Below are positions 26,685 through 36,800 of a stretch of 57,931 bases of DNA, piece after piece; the stretch's first letter is position 1; every line of letters starts with the position of its first letter. Origin of the DNA: Saprospiraceae bacterium (lineage in GTDB: Bacteria; Bacteroidota; Bacteroidia; Chitinophagales; Saprospiraceae). The notes under the pieces are model-generated. The model ran no database searches, was not told the DNA's origin, and saw nothing but the letters and a program-made list of their open reading frames with translations. Location: positions 1-57,931 of the forward strand of contig JANTGI010000005.1 of assembly GCA_024762995.1 (NCBI GenBank). The letters run 5' to 3'. A program made the position numbers and the translations under genes.

Positions 26685-27851
26685 ATGAGAATTGCCATCA
26701 ACGCCCGTTTCTTACATCCCGACAAAATGGAAGGCATCGGTCGATATTCCTACGAGACCATACGCCGCATCGTGGACAACCATCCCGAAGATACTTTTCT
26801 ATTGTTGACGGACAATAATGGCGCGCAGGCTTTTACCTTTCCGGACAATGTGACCGTCAAAAAAATCGGTCTTTTGCCCGCAAGGCATCCTTTGTTGTTT
26901 TTGCTTTGGTTTGAATTTTCCGTAAGGAAGGCTTTAAGAAAATTTGGGGCAGATATTTTTTACTCGCCCGATGGATTTATTCCGACCTTAAAGACCGTAC
27001 CTTGTGTGCCGGTCATCCATGACATCGCTTGGAAGCATTTTCCCAAACACGTCAAGTTGAGGGACAGGCTTTATTACCGCTGGATGACCCCTAGATTTTG
27101 CCGAAAGGCCGCCAAAATCATTACGGTCTCCAAATTCTCCAAGCTGGATTTGATGAAATTCTACCATCTGCCGGCTTCCAAAATTATCGTTACCGGAAAT
27201 GCCTGCTCCCCCCAATTTAAGCCCATCGACGAAATCCAACAGATGCAAATTCGTCGGCAATATACTGACCAAAAAGACTATTTTTTCTACGTGGGCGCCT
27301 TGCATCCCCGCAAAAACATCGTGAATCTCATCAAAGCTTTTGACCTTTTTAAGCAGGAAACCGGCTCGAATATGAAGCTGCTCCTTGCCGGCCGGTTGGC
27401 ATGGAAAACCAAGTCTTTTCAAAAAACCACCGCAACCGCTTCCGCAAAAGAAGACATTGTCCAACTCGGTTTTGTACCAAATGAAGATTTGCCTTTGCTG
27501 ATGGGTTCGGCCTTTGCGTTGACGTATGTGTCTCTATTTGAAGGCTTTGGAGTGCCGCTCTTGGAGGCGATGGCTTCGGATGTGCCGGTGATTACGTCCA
27601 CCGTTTCTTCGCTTCCGGAAGTCGCCGGTGATGCGGCCCTTACGGTAAATCCCCACGACCCTAAGGCCATTGCGCAAGCCATGATTACCTTGCGAAATGA
27701 TTTTGATTTGTACAATGACTTGGTCGCTAAAGGTCGGGAACGGGTGAAGAAATTTAATTGGGATGATTATGCGGAGACGGTGTATGAAGTTCTTGCGAAA
27801 AACAATCAGACGCAATTTAAAGGAGAATTACCGGATGAGATTTTAAGGTAG
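26685..27851 (+). CDS. GT4-family glycosyltransferase
   Basis: A 388-residue GT-B fold enzyme of the GT4 (glycosyl transferase group 1) family. It has an N-terminal acceptor domain starting MRIAINARFL and a glycine-rich GIGRYSYETIRRI. The C-terminal donor domain contains YVGALHPRKNI and the family hallmark EGFGVPLLEAMASDVPVI, whose two Glu residues bind the nucleotide-sugar. It likely adds a sugar to a lipid-linked surface glycan or to LPS; donor and acceptor cannot be told. It is a single gene with a probably leaderless mRNA and no clear terminator before the helicase gene. Confidence 0.93.
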   Translation: MRIAINARFLHPDKMEGIGRYSYETIRRIVDNHPEDTFLLLTDNNGAQAFTFPDNVTVKKIGLLPARHPLLFLLWFEFSVRKALRKFGADIFYSPDGFIPTLKTVPCVPVIHDIAWKHFPKHVKLRDRLYYRWMTPRFCRKAAKIITVSKFSKLDLMKFYHLPASKIIVTGNACSPQFKPIDEIQQMQIRRQYTDQKDYFFYVGALHPRKNIVNLIKAFDLFKQETGSNMKLLLAGRLAWKTKSFQKTTATASAKEDIVQLGFVPNEDLPLLMGSAFALTYVSLFEGFGVPLLEAMASDVPVITSTVSSLPEVAGDAALTVNPHDPKAIAQAMITLRNDFDLYNDLVAKGRERVKKFNWDDYAETVYEVLAKNNQTQFKGELPDEILR

Positions 27852-27974
27852 TTGAGTGTGTTGCATGAATTTTTCCCTATGGATGAATATCAGATGATAA
27901 CAATTACTTTACAAAAAACCGGAAATTCCCATAACTTACTGTACTAAACACTTATTTTTCTCCTGTAGATTGTT

Positions 27975-27982
27975 TACTTTTG
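27975..27982 (+). promoter_or_regulatory. Predicted -7 box of the helicase gene
   Basis: TACTTTTG, 19 bases before the ATG at 28002. Confidence 0.6.
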
Positions 27983-28001
27983 AGCAAACTATCATACCAT
28001 T

Positions 28002-30455
28002 ATGCATACCAACAAAGAATTAGACCTAGCTTGGGAATTTGTCCAATATACCAACCGTAATGTCTTCCTTACGGGAAAAGCCGGAACAGGAAAGACTACT
28101 TTCTTACGAAAAATAAAATCCGAATCCCTAAAACGTCTTGTCGTTGTCGCCCCAACCGGTGTAGCCGCTATCAATGCCCGCGGAGTCACTATTCATTCCC
28201 TTTTTCAAATGCCATTTGGGCCTATTTTGCCGGAAGGCAGCGATCCTAATTCCGCAAGGATGCAAAAGAAATTTAATCGCAAAAAGATTGATTTAATTCG
28301 CTCCTTGGATTTGGTCATCATCGACGAAATCAGCATGGTGCGTGCCGATTTATTGGATGGTATCGACCAAGTTTTGCGGCGTTATCGAGCCAATAGCCTA
28401 CCCTTTGGGGGCGTACAATTATTGATGATTGGGGACTTACAGCAACTTTCGCCTGTCGTCAAACAGGAAGAATGGGATTTACTGCGTGCCCACTATCCCA
28501 ACCCCTACTTTTTTAGCAGTATGGCCTACCAAAAAGCCAATCCGGTCAATATCGAACTTAAGCACATCTATCGCCAAGCCGATCAATTATTTATCGACAT
28601 CCTGAATGAAATCCGAAACGGGCAACTCAGCCCGGCTTCCGGTAAAATTCTTAATAAACAATACATCCCGGACTTTGTCCCACCCAAAGGCCAAGGATAC
28701 ATCACGCTCACCACCCATAACAACCGTGCTGACCAAATGAATCAAACGGAACTGGCGAGAATTAAAAATCCTAGTTTCTTCTACACGGCGACCATCGAAG
28801 ATAGTTTTCCGGAACACGCCTATCCGACCGCCGTCAAATTAGAATTAAAAAAAGGAGCGCAGGTCATGTTTATCAAGAATGACAGCAACCCGCTCAAGAG
28901 ATATTTTAATGGAAAAATTGGGACGATTATCGACTTGGACAACGAGGGTTTGACCGTGCGATGTCCAGGTGATTTAGAAGACATTGAAGTCGGTCCGGAG
29001 ATTTGGGAAAACATCAAATACACCATCGACAAAGACACCAAAGAAATTAACTCGGACATCAAAGGCTCTTTTTCGCAGATTCCGTTGCGCTTGGCTTGGG
29101 CGATTACCATTCACAAAAGCCAAGGATTGACCTTCGACCGGGCTGTCATTGATGCGGAATCTTCCTTTGCTCATGGGCAGACCTACGTGGCACTAAGCCG
29201 CTGCAAAACTTTGGAAGGCATTGTGCTCAAAAAACCTATTGGGCTAAATAGCATCATCAATGACGGACGTGTCACCACCTTCACCCAAGATATTGAAGCG
29301 AACTTACCCGATGACCAAGAATTAGACCAATCCAAAAAGGAGTTTGAGTTAAGCCTTATCTACGAACTATTTGATTACCAACCATTTACCTATCCCTTGC
29401 GTCGCTTAATCAGCATCGCAAGTAATAATGAAAAAACCATTACAGGTCATCTCTTTGAGCCTTTATTCAAGCTCCAAGACCAGACCATTAAGCCACTCAT
29501 CACCGCTAATAATAAATTCAAAAACCAACTTCTTCAAATGAGTGAAGGGCTGGCCCAACCTTCCCAAAACAAGCCCATTCAGGAGCGCATCCAAAAGGCG
29601 GTGGCTTATTTCCGAAAGGTCACTGTCGAAGAAATTAGAAAAACATTAGATGATTTATACTACTCGACCGATAACCAAAGCATTAAAAAGGAACTACAAA
29701 AGCATTTTCAAAAATTAGAAGAATTGGTGCAGATGAAGACCACTATTCTTCGAGCCATGAGCAACGGTTTTAGCGTAAGCGACTACCTGAATATCCGAGC
29801 CAGAGCCATCCTTGAGAAGCCTAAAAAAATACAAGAAAAGAAAGAATATGATTTTAAAGGCAAACATACCAGCTTGTTTGCTGCATTGCGCTCCTACCGG
29901 AGTGAAACAGCGATGGAACAAGACCTACTCCCCTACCATATTTTCTCCCAAGCCGCCCTGTATGAGATGATCGAATACCTGCCCACGACCCCCAAACAAC
30001 TCAAAGCCATAAGTGGAATCGGAAAAGCCAAACTGGAAAAATACGGAGAAGACATCCTTGAAATTATCGAAAATTACTGCCATGCCAATGACCTGCCTGT
30101 CTTTGATGACATCGAAGCCCCCATCCTTTTAAAAAGACCACCCAAAAAGCCCGCCCCAAAGAAAGGAGCCACCCAGCAAAAAACTTTTGACCTGTTTAAA
30201 AGCGGAAAATCCATTCAAGAAATTGCTAAAGAACGTGGGCTTGTAACCGGCACCATAGAAGGCCATCTCGCCCGATTTGTTGCTTCAGGTGACCTAAAAA
30301 TCACGGATATTATCCCCCAAGAAAAGTACGATGCCCTAAAAAAAATCATCGAATCCAACAATTCTAAAGAACTAAAAGTATTGAAAAGTGCCGCCGGCAA
30401 CGATTATTCTTGGGCTCAGATACGCATGGTTTTGGCTGAGTTAGAAAAGTCTTAA
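28002..30455 (+). CDS. Pif1-like helicase with HRDC and RecQ-type HTH C-terminal domains
   Basis: An 817-residue superfamily 1B DNA helicase. The motor (about 1-430) has Walker A TGKAGTGKT (24-32), APTGVAAINARG, Walker B LVIIDEISMV, GDLQQLSPV, and the C-terminal TIHKSQGLTFDRAVID and YVALSRCKTLEG of Pif1/RecD-like enzymes. A helical linker follows, then an HRDC-like domain (about 625-690, SGIGKAKLEKYGEDILEII) and a C-terminal winged-helix region of the HTH_40 type (about 715-817, IQEIAKERGLVTGTIEGHLARF), both more usual at the end of RecQ. Such a build fits unwinding of G-quadruplexes or stalled forks; the specific job here is inference. It is monocistronic. Confidence 0.9.
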   Translation: MHTNKELDLAWEFVQYTNRNVFLTGKAGTGKTTFLRKIKSESLKRLVVVAPTGVAAINARGVTIHSLFQMPFGPILPEGSDPNSARMQKKFNRKKIDLIRSLDLVIIDEISMVRADLLDGIDQVLRRYRANSLPFGGVQLLMIGDLQQLSPVVKQEEWDLLRAHYPNPYFFSSMAYQKANPVNIELKHIYRQADQLFIDILNEIRNGQLSPASGKILNKQYIPDFVPPKGQGYITLTTHNNRADQMNQTELARIKNPSFFYTATIEDSFPEHAYPTAVKLELKKGAQVMFIKNDSNPLKRYFNGKIGTIIDLDNEGLTVRCPGDLEDIEVGPEIWENIKYTIDKDTKEINSDIKGSFSQIPLRLAWAITIHKSQGLTFDRAVIDAESSFAHGQTYVALSRCKTLEGIVLKKPIGLNSIINDGRVTTFTQDIEANLPDDQELDQSKKEFELSLIYELFDYQPFTYPLRRLISIASNNEKTITGHLFEPLFKLQDQTIKPLITANNKFKNQLLQMSEGLAQPSQNKPIQERIQKAVAYFRKVTVEEIRKTLDDLYYSTDNQSIKKELQKHFQKLEELVQMKTTILRAMSNGFSVSDYLNIRARAILEKPKKIQEKKEYDFKGKHTSLFAALRSYRSETAMEQDLLPYHIFSQAALYEMIEYLPTTPKQLKAISGIGKAKLEKYGEDILEIIENYCHANDLPVFDDIEAPILLKRPPKKPAPKKGATQQKTFDLFKSGKSIQEIAKERGLVTGTIEGHLARFVASGDLKITDIIPQEKYDALKKIIESNNSKELKVLKSAAGNDYSWAQIRMVLAELEKS

Positions 30456-30484
30456 TATCGGAATCTCAGTATGATACCATCGGA

Positions 30485-31702
30485 CTAAGCAAATGAGCCA
30501 AATCCATCCAAAGACTCCCGTTTTAGCGCTGCCCCCATCAAGTCCGGAAACAAATCCGGTGTACAGGCAAAAACCGGGACATTCAATTGTCGTAAATCCT
30601 GTGCCATATTTTCATCATAAGCGGGAGTTCCTTCATCATCCAACGCCAACAAGGTAATCATATTCACGCCGGATTGGACGATGGATTGGGCCGTGGTGAG
30701 CATCGGAGAATGACCATTTTCACCCAAGCCGCCCCCATCAAACAAATCTGAAATCAAAACCAAAACAGTATCTTCGGGTCTTTCGACCAAATTTTGGGCA
30801 TACTGCAAAGCCGGTCCAATGTCCGTACCCCCACCAATCTGAGTCCCAAATAACAAATCCACCGGATCATCCAGTTTTTCCGTTAAATCCACAATCGACG
30901 TATCAAAGGCAATAACATGTGTCTTAATACTTTTCATGGTCGCTAAGACACAGCCAAAGATGCCTGCATACACGACCGACGAAGCCATAGAGCCGCTTTG
31001 ATCGACCAACAAAATAATGGTTTTTAGCTGTCTTGATTTACGGGGAAAGCCGATGAGTTCTTCGGCGATGATGGTTTTTAACTTAGGCTGGTAGTGTTTT
31101 AGATTAAGCCGAATGGTGGTGCGCAGGTCTATTTCATTGAGTTTTGGGTTTCGTTTACGGCCGGCACGATGGAGGGCACCACGGACGGCTTGGAGCAATT
31201 GATTTTTGAGTTTTTCTTCCAGTCTATCGACCAATTTTCGGACGACCATGGATGCGGTACTCCTAGTTTTTTCGGGGATGACCGATTGAAGAGAGAGTAA
31301 GGTGGCCACCAAGTGAACATCCGGCTCCAATTGCTCCAAAAGCTCTGGTTCCAAAAGCAATTCCTTCAATCCCAACCGCTCAATAGCGTCTTGCTGCATG
31401 ATTCTGACCACTGGTTTGGGAAAATACTTGCGAATGTCTCCAAGCCACCGATTGACATTGGGTGCCGAACTTCCCAAGCCACCATCGCGCCCGGCATCAT
31501 ACAAGGCTTCCAGGACGGCATCCATTTGAGTTTCGGTTTCGTCTAGTGCGATCTCTTGACCTTCTTGACCGGCTTCATCTTCCTCCTGTGCTTGGTCCGC
31601 TTCTGCACCTAAGATTAGTCTCCAGCGTTTCAGCGAGACAATGGCGGCCTTGTCATTTCGGCTACCTGTAGGCCCTACCAAGCGCGTACCCATGGTTTCC
31701 AT
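30485..31702 (-). CDS. VWA-domain protein (CoxE/YehP-like)
   Basis: A 405-residue cytoplasmic protein. The N-terminal half is acidic then helical (1-225). The C-terminal von Willebrand factor A domain (about 226-395) has a complete metal-ion-dependent adhesion site, DQSGSMASS (234-242), and GGGTDIGPAL with the second MIDAS Thr. Proteins of this design usually work with a MoxR-type AAA ATPase and other partners in chaperone or metal-insertion systems, but no such partner is in this window. Its start overlaps the end of the methyltransferase gene by 28 bases, so the two are coupled. An ATG three codons later is also possible. Confidence 0.85.
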   Translation of the reverse strand: METMGTRLVGPTGSRNDKAAIVSLKRWRLILGAEADQAQEEDEAGQEGQEIALDETETQMDAVLEALYDAGRDGGLGSSAPNVNRWLGDIRKYFPKPVVRIMQQDAIERLGLKELLLEPELLEQLEPDVHLVATLLSLQSVIPEKTRSTASMVVRKLVDRLEEKLKNQLLQAVRGALHRAGRKRNPKLNEIDLRTTIRLNLKHYQPKLKTIIAEELIGFPRKSRQLKTIILLVDQSGSMASSVVYAGIFGCVLATMKSIKTHVIAFDTSIVDLTEKLDDPVDLLFGTQIGGGTDIGPALQYAQNLVERPEDTVLVLISDLFDGGGLGENGHSPMLTTAQSIVQSGVNMITLLALDDEGTPAYDENMAQDLRQLNVPVFACTPDLFPDLMGAALKRESLDGFGSFA

Positions 31703-32499
31703 TTTGAAGGTGCTAGAATATGGTGTTCTTTTTCTTTATTCTCCTTTCGGAAAAACAAAATGCCGAAGTAGTACATATCGACAGAGACGGTGACTTGAGC
31801 ATCATTCCGCAAGGTATTCCAAGCCTTAGCCATGCCTTCTGACCAATATATGTCATCAAGGACAATCACCGATTTTTCTGAAAGGAATGGTCGAATCTGC
31901 TCAAAATAAGCCAAAGTCGGTATTTCCTGATGGTTGCCATCCATAAAAATGAAATCAACCTGCCCCAATTTTTGCAAAGCGGGGGTCAAAAGCTCTTCAA
32001 ACCGACCCACCTCCACTTCAATATGCTTCGCATACGGAAAAATGGAAAAATTCCTTTTGGCGACTTGCGCAGAATCCGGATTTCCTTCTAGGGTAATCAA
32101 TTGTGCATCCAAAGCGGCGGCTTGCATATACAAGGCGCTCAAACCAAGCGATGTCCCTATTTCCAAAATATTGGTTGGTTTTAGGAAGTTGAGCAGCCGG
32201 AACATCCACTTTGCCTTCAAGGGAGAAATTAAGGAAGTTCGGGCGACATCTTTAATCTTTCGGGTCGTATTCTTGCCCAAGTCTCGGCTACCGGCACCAA
32301 AATCCACAAATTCCATCTGCGTCTCCACGTGCAGCATTTTTTGCCGCAAGGCTTCCAACTCATCAAAGGCATAATAATGGCGGTCGTCTTCCAAGACCTT
32401 TTGGGTCAGTTCATACAGAAAAGGAGAATGTGTGTTATACACCGTTCTCGCTTTCGCAAAATAAGAAACAAACTGCCTTGCGGCGAAAAAATTGGCCAT
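31675..32499 (-). CDS. Class I SAM-dependent methyltransferase (O-methyltransferase-like)
   Basis: I start this 274-residue protein at the ATG at 32499 (MANFFAARQFV). The open frame extends 23 codons further, but the promoter -7 box lies inside that extension. The Rossmann core has motif I NILEIGTSLGLSALYMA-like (about residues 130-147), an acidic motif II (LITLEGNPDSAQVAKRNF) and VDFIFMDGNHQ, matching the catechol-O-methyltransferase-like family where an Asp-x-x-His region binds metal. The acceptor is unknown. It is transcribed ahead of, and overlaps, the VWA gene. The mRNA is probably leaderless. Confidence 0.88.
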   Translation of the reverse strand: MANFFAARQFVSYFAKARTVYNTHSPFLYELTQKVLEDDRHYYAFDELEALRQKMLHVETQMEFVDFGAGSRDLGKNTTRKIKDVARTSLISPLKAKWMFRLLNFLKPTNILEIGTSLGLSALYMQAAALDAQLITLEGNPDSAQVAKRNFSIFPYAKHIEVEVGRFEELLTPALQKLGQVDFIFMDGNHQEIPTLAYFEQIRPFLSEKSVIVLDDIYWSEGMAKAWNTLRNDAQVTVSVDMYYFGILFFRKENKEKEHHILAPSKWKPWVRAW

Positions 32500-32503
32500 G
32501 GGG

Positions 32504-32511
32504 CAAAGATA
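32504..32511 (-). promoter_or_regulatory. Predicted -7 box of the methyltransferase gene (leaderless arrangement)
   Basis: TATCTTTG on the minus strand, four bases (CCCC) before the ATG at 32499. This is the same spacing as at the GT4 gene. Confidence 0.6.
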
Positions 32512-32568
32512 GTTATTTCTTGGCGAAATGATTCTACCTTCCCCATCGGGTTGTATAATGGATTGCAC

Positions 32569-32940
32569 AAAAACAATATTCAGACTTGGCTAGTGGTCGT
32601 CATAACCTGCTATGCCTCCAAAATCCGCCTTGATTAAGAAAAAATTTGAAGCATATTTTTTAAACAATAACAGCTACTAAATATTTCAAATTTCCCCTTA
32701 CTCTGCGTTGGTTTTTCCAACATAGCTTGCTATGACTTGCAGTTGGTTTATACTTTTATCCCTCCACTACGTTACGGGCTAAAAAGATGTCACTCCTATG
32801 GAGTTTGAATTGACCGAAATCTTGAAAAAGGCAAATATGTTATACACACCCCCACTGGGTTTATACAAGATCATGTTGACAAAGGAAAAGAGCATAAGCC
32901 CTGTTTTTTCCAAAAAAACTTGATTTGTTTCTAAAAAATA
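32569..32940. other. Intergenic region with a small hairpin repeat
   Basis: No gene seen. Around 32704-32750 is CTGCGTTGG, then a CATAGC-TTG-CTATG hairpin within a CCAAC...GTTGG frame. This echoes the core of the element at 52747-52906 (CTGCGTTG followed by GGTAGC-CCT-GCTACC), so a diverged mobile fragment is likely. Confidence 0.4.
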
Positions 32941-32943
32941 CTT

Positions 32944-32951
32944 TACCTTTG
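32944..32951 (+). promoter_or_regulatory. Predicted -7 box of tRNA-Met
   Basis: TACCTTTG, 21 bases before the tRNA, with a TTTG at 32924-32927 as a candidate -33 element. Confidence 0.7.
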
Positions 32952-32972
32952 CATCCGCTTAACAGCGAAATT

Positions 32973-33046
32973 GGCGTGGTAGCTCAGCTGGTTAGAGCGC
33001 AGGATTCATAATCCTGAGGTCGAGTGTTCAAGTCACTCTCACGCTA
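32973..33046 (+). tRNA. tRNA with CAU anticodon (elongator Met; Ile2 not excluded)
   Basis: A 74-base cloverleaf: GGCGTGG acceptor, D-loop AGCTCAGCTGGTTAGAGC, anticodon stem CAGGA/TCCTG around TTCATAA (CAT), and T-arm GAGTG-TTCAAGT-CACTC. CCA is not encoded. A CAU tRNA could be elongator Met or lysidine-modified Ile2; the G-C-rich acceptor and body favour Met. Confidence 0.93.
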
Positions 33047-33054
33047 CAATCGAT

Positions 33055-33091
33055 AAAAGCCTTTAAATTTGACATTTATAGGCTTTTTTTA
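33055..33091 (+). terminator. Terminator after tRNA-Met
   Basis: AAAAGCCT ... AGGCTTTT with an AT-rich inner stem (TTAAAT / ATTTATA), then a T-run. Confidence 0.75.
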
Positions 33092-33176
33092 TTGGTCGCA
33101 CCAAGGTTTGGTGACCCACGAATCCACAAGTAGGTCAGTTTTCAATGACTAGCAACACTCCACCAATATACGATTC

Positions 33177-33215
33177 AAAAAAAAAAGCCTAACACATCGC
33201 TGTGTTAGGCTTTTT
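33177..33215 (-). terminator. Terminator after the DUF2853 gene
   Basis: AAAAAGCCTAACACA, loop TCGC, then the exact complement forms a 15-bp stem. Read leftward it continues into a long T-run. Confidence 0.85.
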
Positions 33216-33234
33216 AAATTTCCAAGAAAGAGAC

Positions 33235-33576
33235 TTATTCGTAAAAGCTTTCTTGCTTCAACTTCTTCACAAGCATGTAGTAAAACATCGCTCTGAATTT
33301 CTTTCTGTTTGAGCTTCCCATTTCAGCACAAACTTCCTTGATAGCTTCGTCTAATTTTGGGCTGTCTTCCAAACCTAGTTTTTTCAACAAAAAGTTAGCT
33401 TTTACTCTGTCTAACTCACTCTTGTCAGAACAAGATACTTTTGAAGCATCTTCTTTATAAATGGATGGACCAAGACCTTTGGTTACTTTTCTAAGTAAAT
33501 CTTCGTCAATCTTCATTTTAATGGTGTTCTTGAATTCACTGGTGTAAATTTCCAGTTTTTCATCAAACTTGCTCAT
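33235..33576 (-). CDS. DUF2853-family protein
   Basis: A 113-residue small cytoplasmic helical protein beginning MSKFDEKLEIYTSEFKN, the usual DUF2853 N-terminus, with the conserved LGPSIYKEDASKVSCSDKSELDRVKANFLLKKLGL segment broken over residues 35-70. Function is unknown in all members I know of. It stands alone between its own -7 box and a strong terminator. Positions are compact, with about 35 bases of 5' UTR, implying efficient expression. Confidence 0.85.
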   Translation of the reverse strand: MSKFDEKLEIYTSEFKNTIKMKIDEDLLRKVTKGLGPSIYKEDASKVSCSDKSELDRVKANFLLKKLGLEDSPKLDEAIKEVCAEMGSSNRKKFRAMFYYMLVKKLKQESFYE

Positions 33577-33615
33577 AGTGCAATTATTTTGTATTTATTA
33601 AAAAAATATCGAAGG

Positions 33616-33623
33616 CAAATATA
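33616..33623 (-). promoter_or_regulatory. Predicted -7 box of the DUF2853 gene
   Basis: TATATTTG on the minus strand, 40 bases before the start codon. Confidence 0.55.
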
Positions 33624-33680
33624 GGACAAATATTGGATACTTTGTCTTTTTTTTAATTATTTGTGACAGAATAGAATAAA

Positions 33681-33715
33681 TAGAAAAATCTGCAATATTA
33701 ACTATTGCAGATTTT
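33681..33715 (-). terminator. Terminator after the T9SS adhesin operon
   Basis: AAAATCTGCAATA, loop, TATTGCAGATTTT is a 13-bp stem. Read leftward it is followed by TTTTTC. It lies about 90 bases beyond the stop of the adhesin gene. Confidence 0.75.
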
Positions 33716-33807
33716 CCGAAAGGAGAAAATATATCCAACCCTTTAGATGTCCTATTTTATGGAGCACTAAAAAGGCCTGTTTTTTGGCTAAAAGCCTGAA
33801 AAACCAA

Positions 33808-36800
33808 TCACTTCAAAACGGTAATATTTCCTTTCTTAAAGTATTTTTCACCGTTGTCACATTTTACACGCAAGTAGAATCCATAGACATCCGGCGCCAC
33901 CGGATCTCCATTAAATGTACCATCCCACCCATAACTTTGGTCACGAGTTTCAAAGACTTGCTGTCCCCATCTATTGTAGATAGATAAGTGTATTTCACTC
34001 AAGTTCAATCCACGAAGATATAACACTTCATTGTCTCCATCTCCATTAGGAGAGAAGGCATTCGGCAGGTAAATATAGGGCTCACCACACTCTGTATTTT
34101 TTACTTCAATGGTTATGGATCTTTCAGCTGTACACCCGTTATCATCAGTCACGGTCACTGTATAAGTCGTTGTTTCTTCTGGCGATGCTTTCGGATTTGC
34201 CGAAAAAATATCATCTAAAGAGCCATCATCAGGGCTCCACAAATAACTGATAAAGCCTTCTGTTGCGGACAATTTGGTGGATTGCGACCTATAAATGGAC
34301 ATTTCACTGGCGGTAACTTCCGCAACCACTTCCACAACATCTACCTGCGCCGTATCTGTAGCGCTACATCCATCTGCATTGGTCACCACAGCCACATAAG
34401 TGCCCGAATGGGTAGGATTAACCACCAACGGGCTTCCGGTCCCAATTAGAGTATTGTCTAAATACCATTGTGTATGGTCATCACTGTGTAAGCCATTAAT
34501 TTCCAAAGCGGCATCTTCTCCCATACATAGGGTAAAATTATTTTGAGCCACTGCCATGGTCACCGGATTCTGGGCGACAACAACCGTATCTATCATTTGG
34601 CAACCGGCTGCATTGGTGGATAAGGCATAATAAGTACCCGGCAATACCATTAAAGACGAAGAATTACTAATGGATGTCGTCAGAGCCGGATCATCATACC
34701 AATTAATAGAATCACCGGTATGAACCGCACTAATGGGGACTTGAGTTTGATTGTCACATACCGTCGTATCACCGGTTGCCTGAACGGTAACCGGAGCGAC
34801 TACAACTTTCACCATTTTTGTAACCATACAAGAATCCGGAGCATTCACATTCACAATATCTACGGTATAGGTGGTTGTGGTACTTGGATTAGCTAATGGA
34901 TTGACGCTTGTCGGATCATCCAAGCCGATGGCCGGAGACCAAGTATATTGATAATCCGTATTCCCACTAGGATTCAAACTCACTCCTTCCTGACCACATA
35001 TCAACAGAGAATCGGGTATATGTACGTTGATAGAATCCATGGGTATTTGTTTTTCCAGCGAAAGCAAACAACCATCCGGAAATTCAATGGTCAATCTGGC
35101 CATAAAATCTGAATTATTGACAAGGCCGGCAGGAATCGTGGGATTTTGGGTCTTATACTCTGTCGGAAACTCCCACGTCCATTCTGATATAGGGTGCGGA
35201 GCGGTTGATAAATCTTTAAAAGTGATGCTATCCACACAACCCACAAAGCTAAAATCGAAATCAACCTTCGCTTCCTGCCCTACTTCTACATTATAAGGGA
35301 TTGGATTTGCGCAAGTGGTATCATCCGGGATTAATAAGACTTCATAATTACCCATACCCAAAGAATCAAAATCAAAACTAGCGTTAGAATCCGAACTCAT
35401 TGTACCATCCGGAAACTGCCAAGAATAATTGGCCGCATTTGGGTTTGTATTCTCAAAATCGACCTTAAACCCTTCACACTGACGATAAGAAAGCAAGCTT
35501 TGGTCTATGACCAAGGCAGCGGGATCACTGACACCTAAATCGACTGTTTGGGTAACTACACAGCCCGAAGCATTCGTCATCTCCACTTGTAGGGTATGAT
35601 TGCCGGCCAAATTAGTATTGAGCACCGGATTAGGGGTATTAGCCCCTGATTGAATAAGACTAGCCGGAGTCCAAGAATAATCAATGGCACTACCGTTATT
35701 ATTTTGGATGGCAATTTGAAGGCTATCCCCCATACAGGCAGACTGCGCCCCCGGAACCGCGACATCTATCACATCAAAATCGACCGGTTTTGTCACAGAA
35801 GACGTACAACCATTACCATATTCAATCGTCAAAGTGACTTCGTTTGGATTGGTAACAAACTGAGCGGTTTCCTGCTGCTGGTTGCCGGAAAAACTCCAAT
35901 TATAAGCGGTAACATCCGGACTGTTCGGATACCCCGAAAATTGAATACTTAACTCATTATTGGTACATCCTAATAGTGCAAAATCAAAGTCCGCCACCAT
36001 AGAGTTTTGATTAATATTTGCCGTATAAGTAGCCGTACAACCACCCGCATCCGTAGCCGTCACGGAATACGTGCCGGGCGCCAAACCACTTAAATCTTCC
36101 GTATGCGGATCAACAAATCCTGCAGGGCCAGTCCAATTATAAGTAACCGGCCCGACTACTGTGGTCGGCATCAAGTCAATACTTCCTCCATTTCCATTAC
36201 AATCAGCATCCACGACATTCGCATTTAACTCAAATCCCGGGGAAACCGTCACCCAATTATCATGTGGACAATGATTTGCATTCATCACACACAAATACAT
36301 TGTACCGGGCTCCGTAAATGTATAGAATGAATCAGTAGAGACAAGTTGTCCGTTATTAATCCACATAAACATATAAGGCTCCACGCCACCGGTAGCGATA
36401 GCTGTTGCCGTTGCCGGAACGCCACAAGTTGGGTCTTTGATAATTGTTACATCCGTTGCAGGTGGATCCACAATGGTCCCCGAAGCGGATGCAGTGCATC
36501 CCGTACCATCAATGACCGTTACAGAATAATCTCCTGCACTTAAGCCGGAAACATACACATCCGACGAACCTGTACTCCATAAAAAAGTATAAGGTTGGTG
36601 CCCACCTGTGGCACTTACGACCCCAACTCCATCATTGTAACCATTACAAGTAATATCACTCAACTCTAAGTTTACGCCCAACGGATTATTGACTGAACCG
36701 GCAGCGTTAGACTGGCAACCAAAAACATCTGTGACCGTCACAGACAAACTTGATGTATTGGGATTCTGAATAATCTGAGTAGATTCTCCCGTATTCCAAG

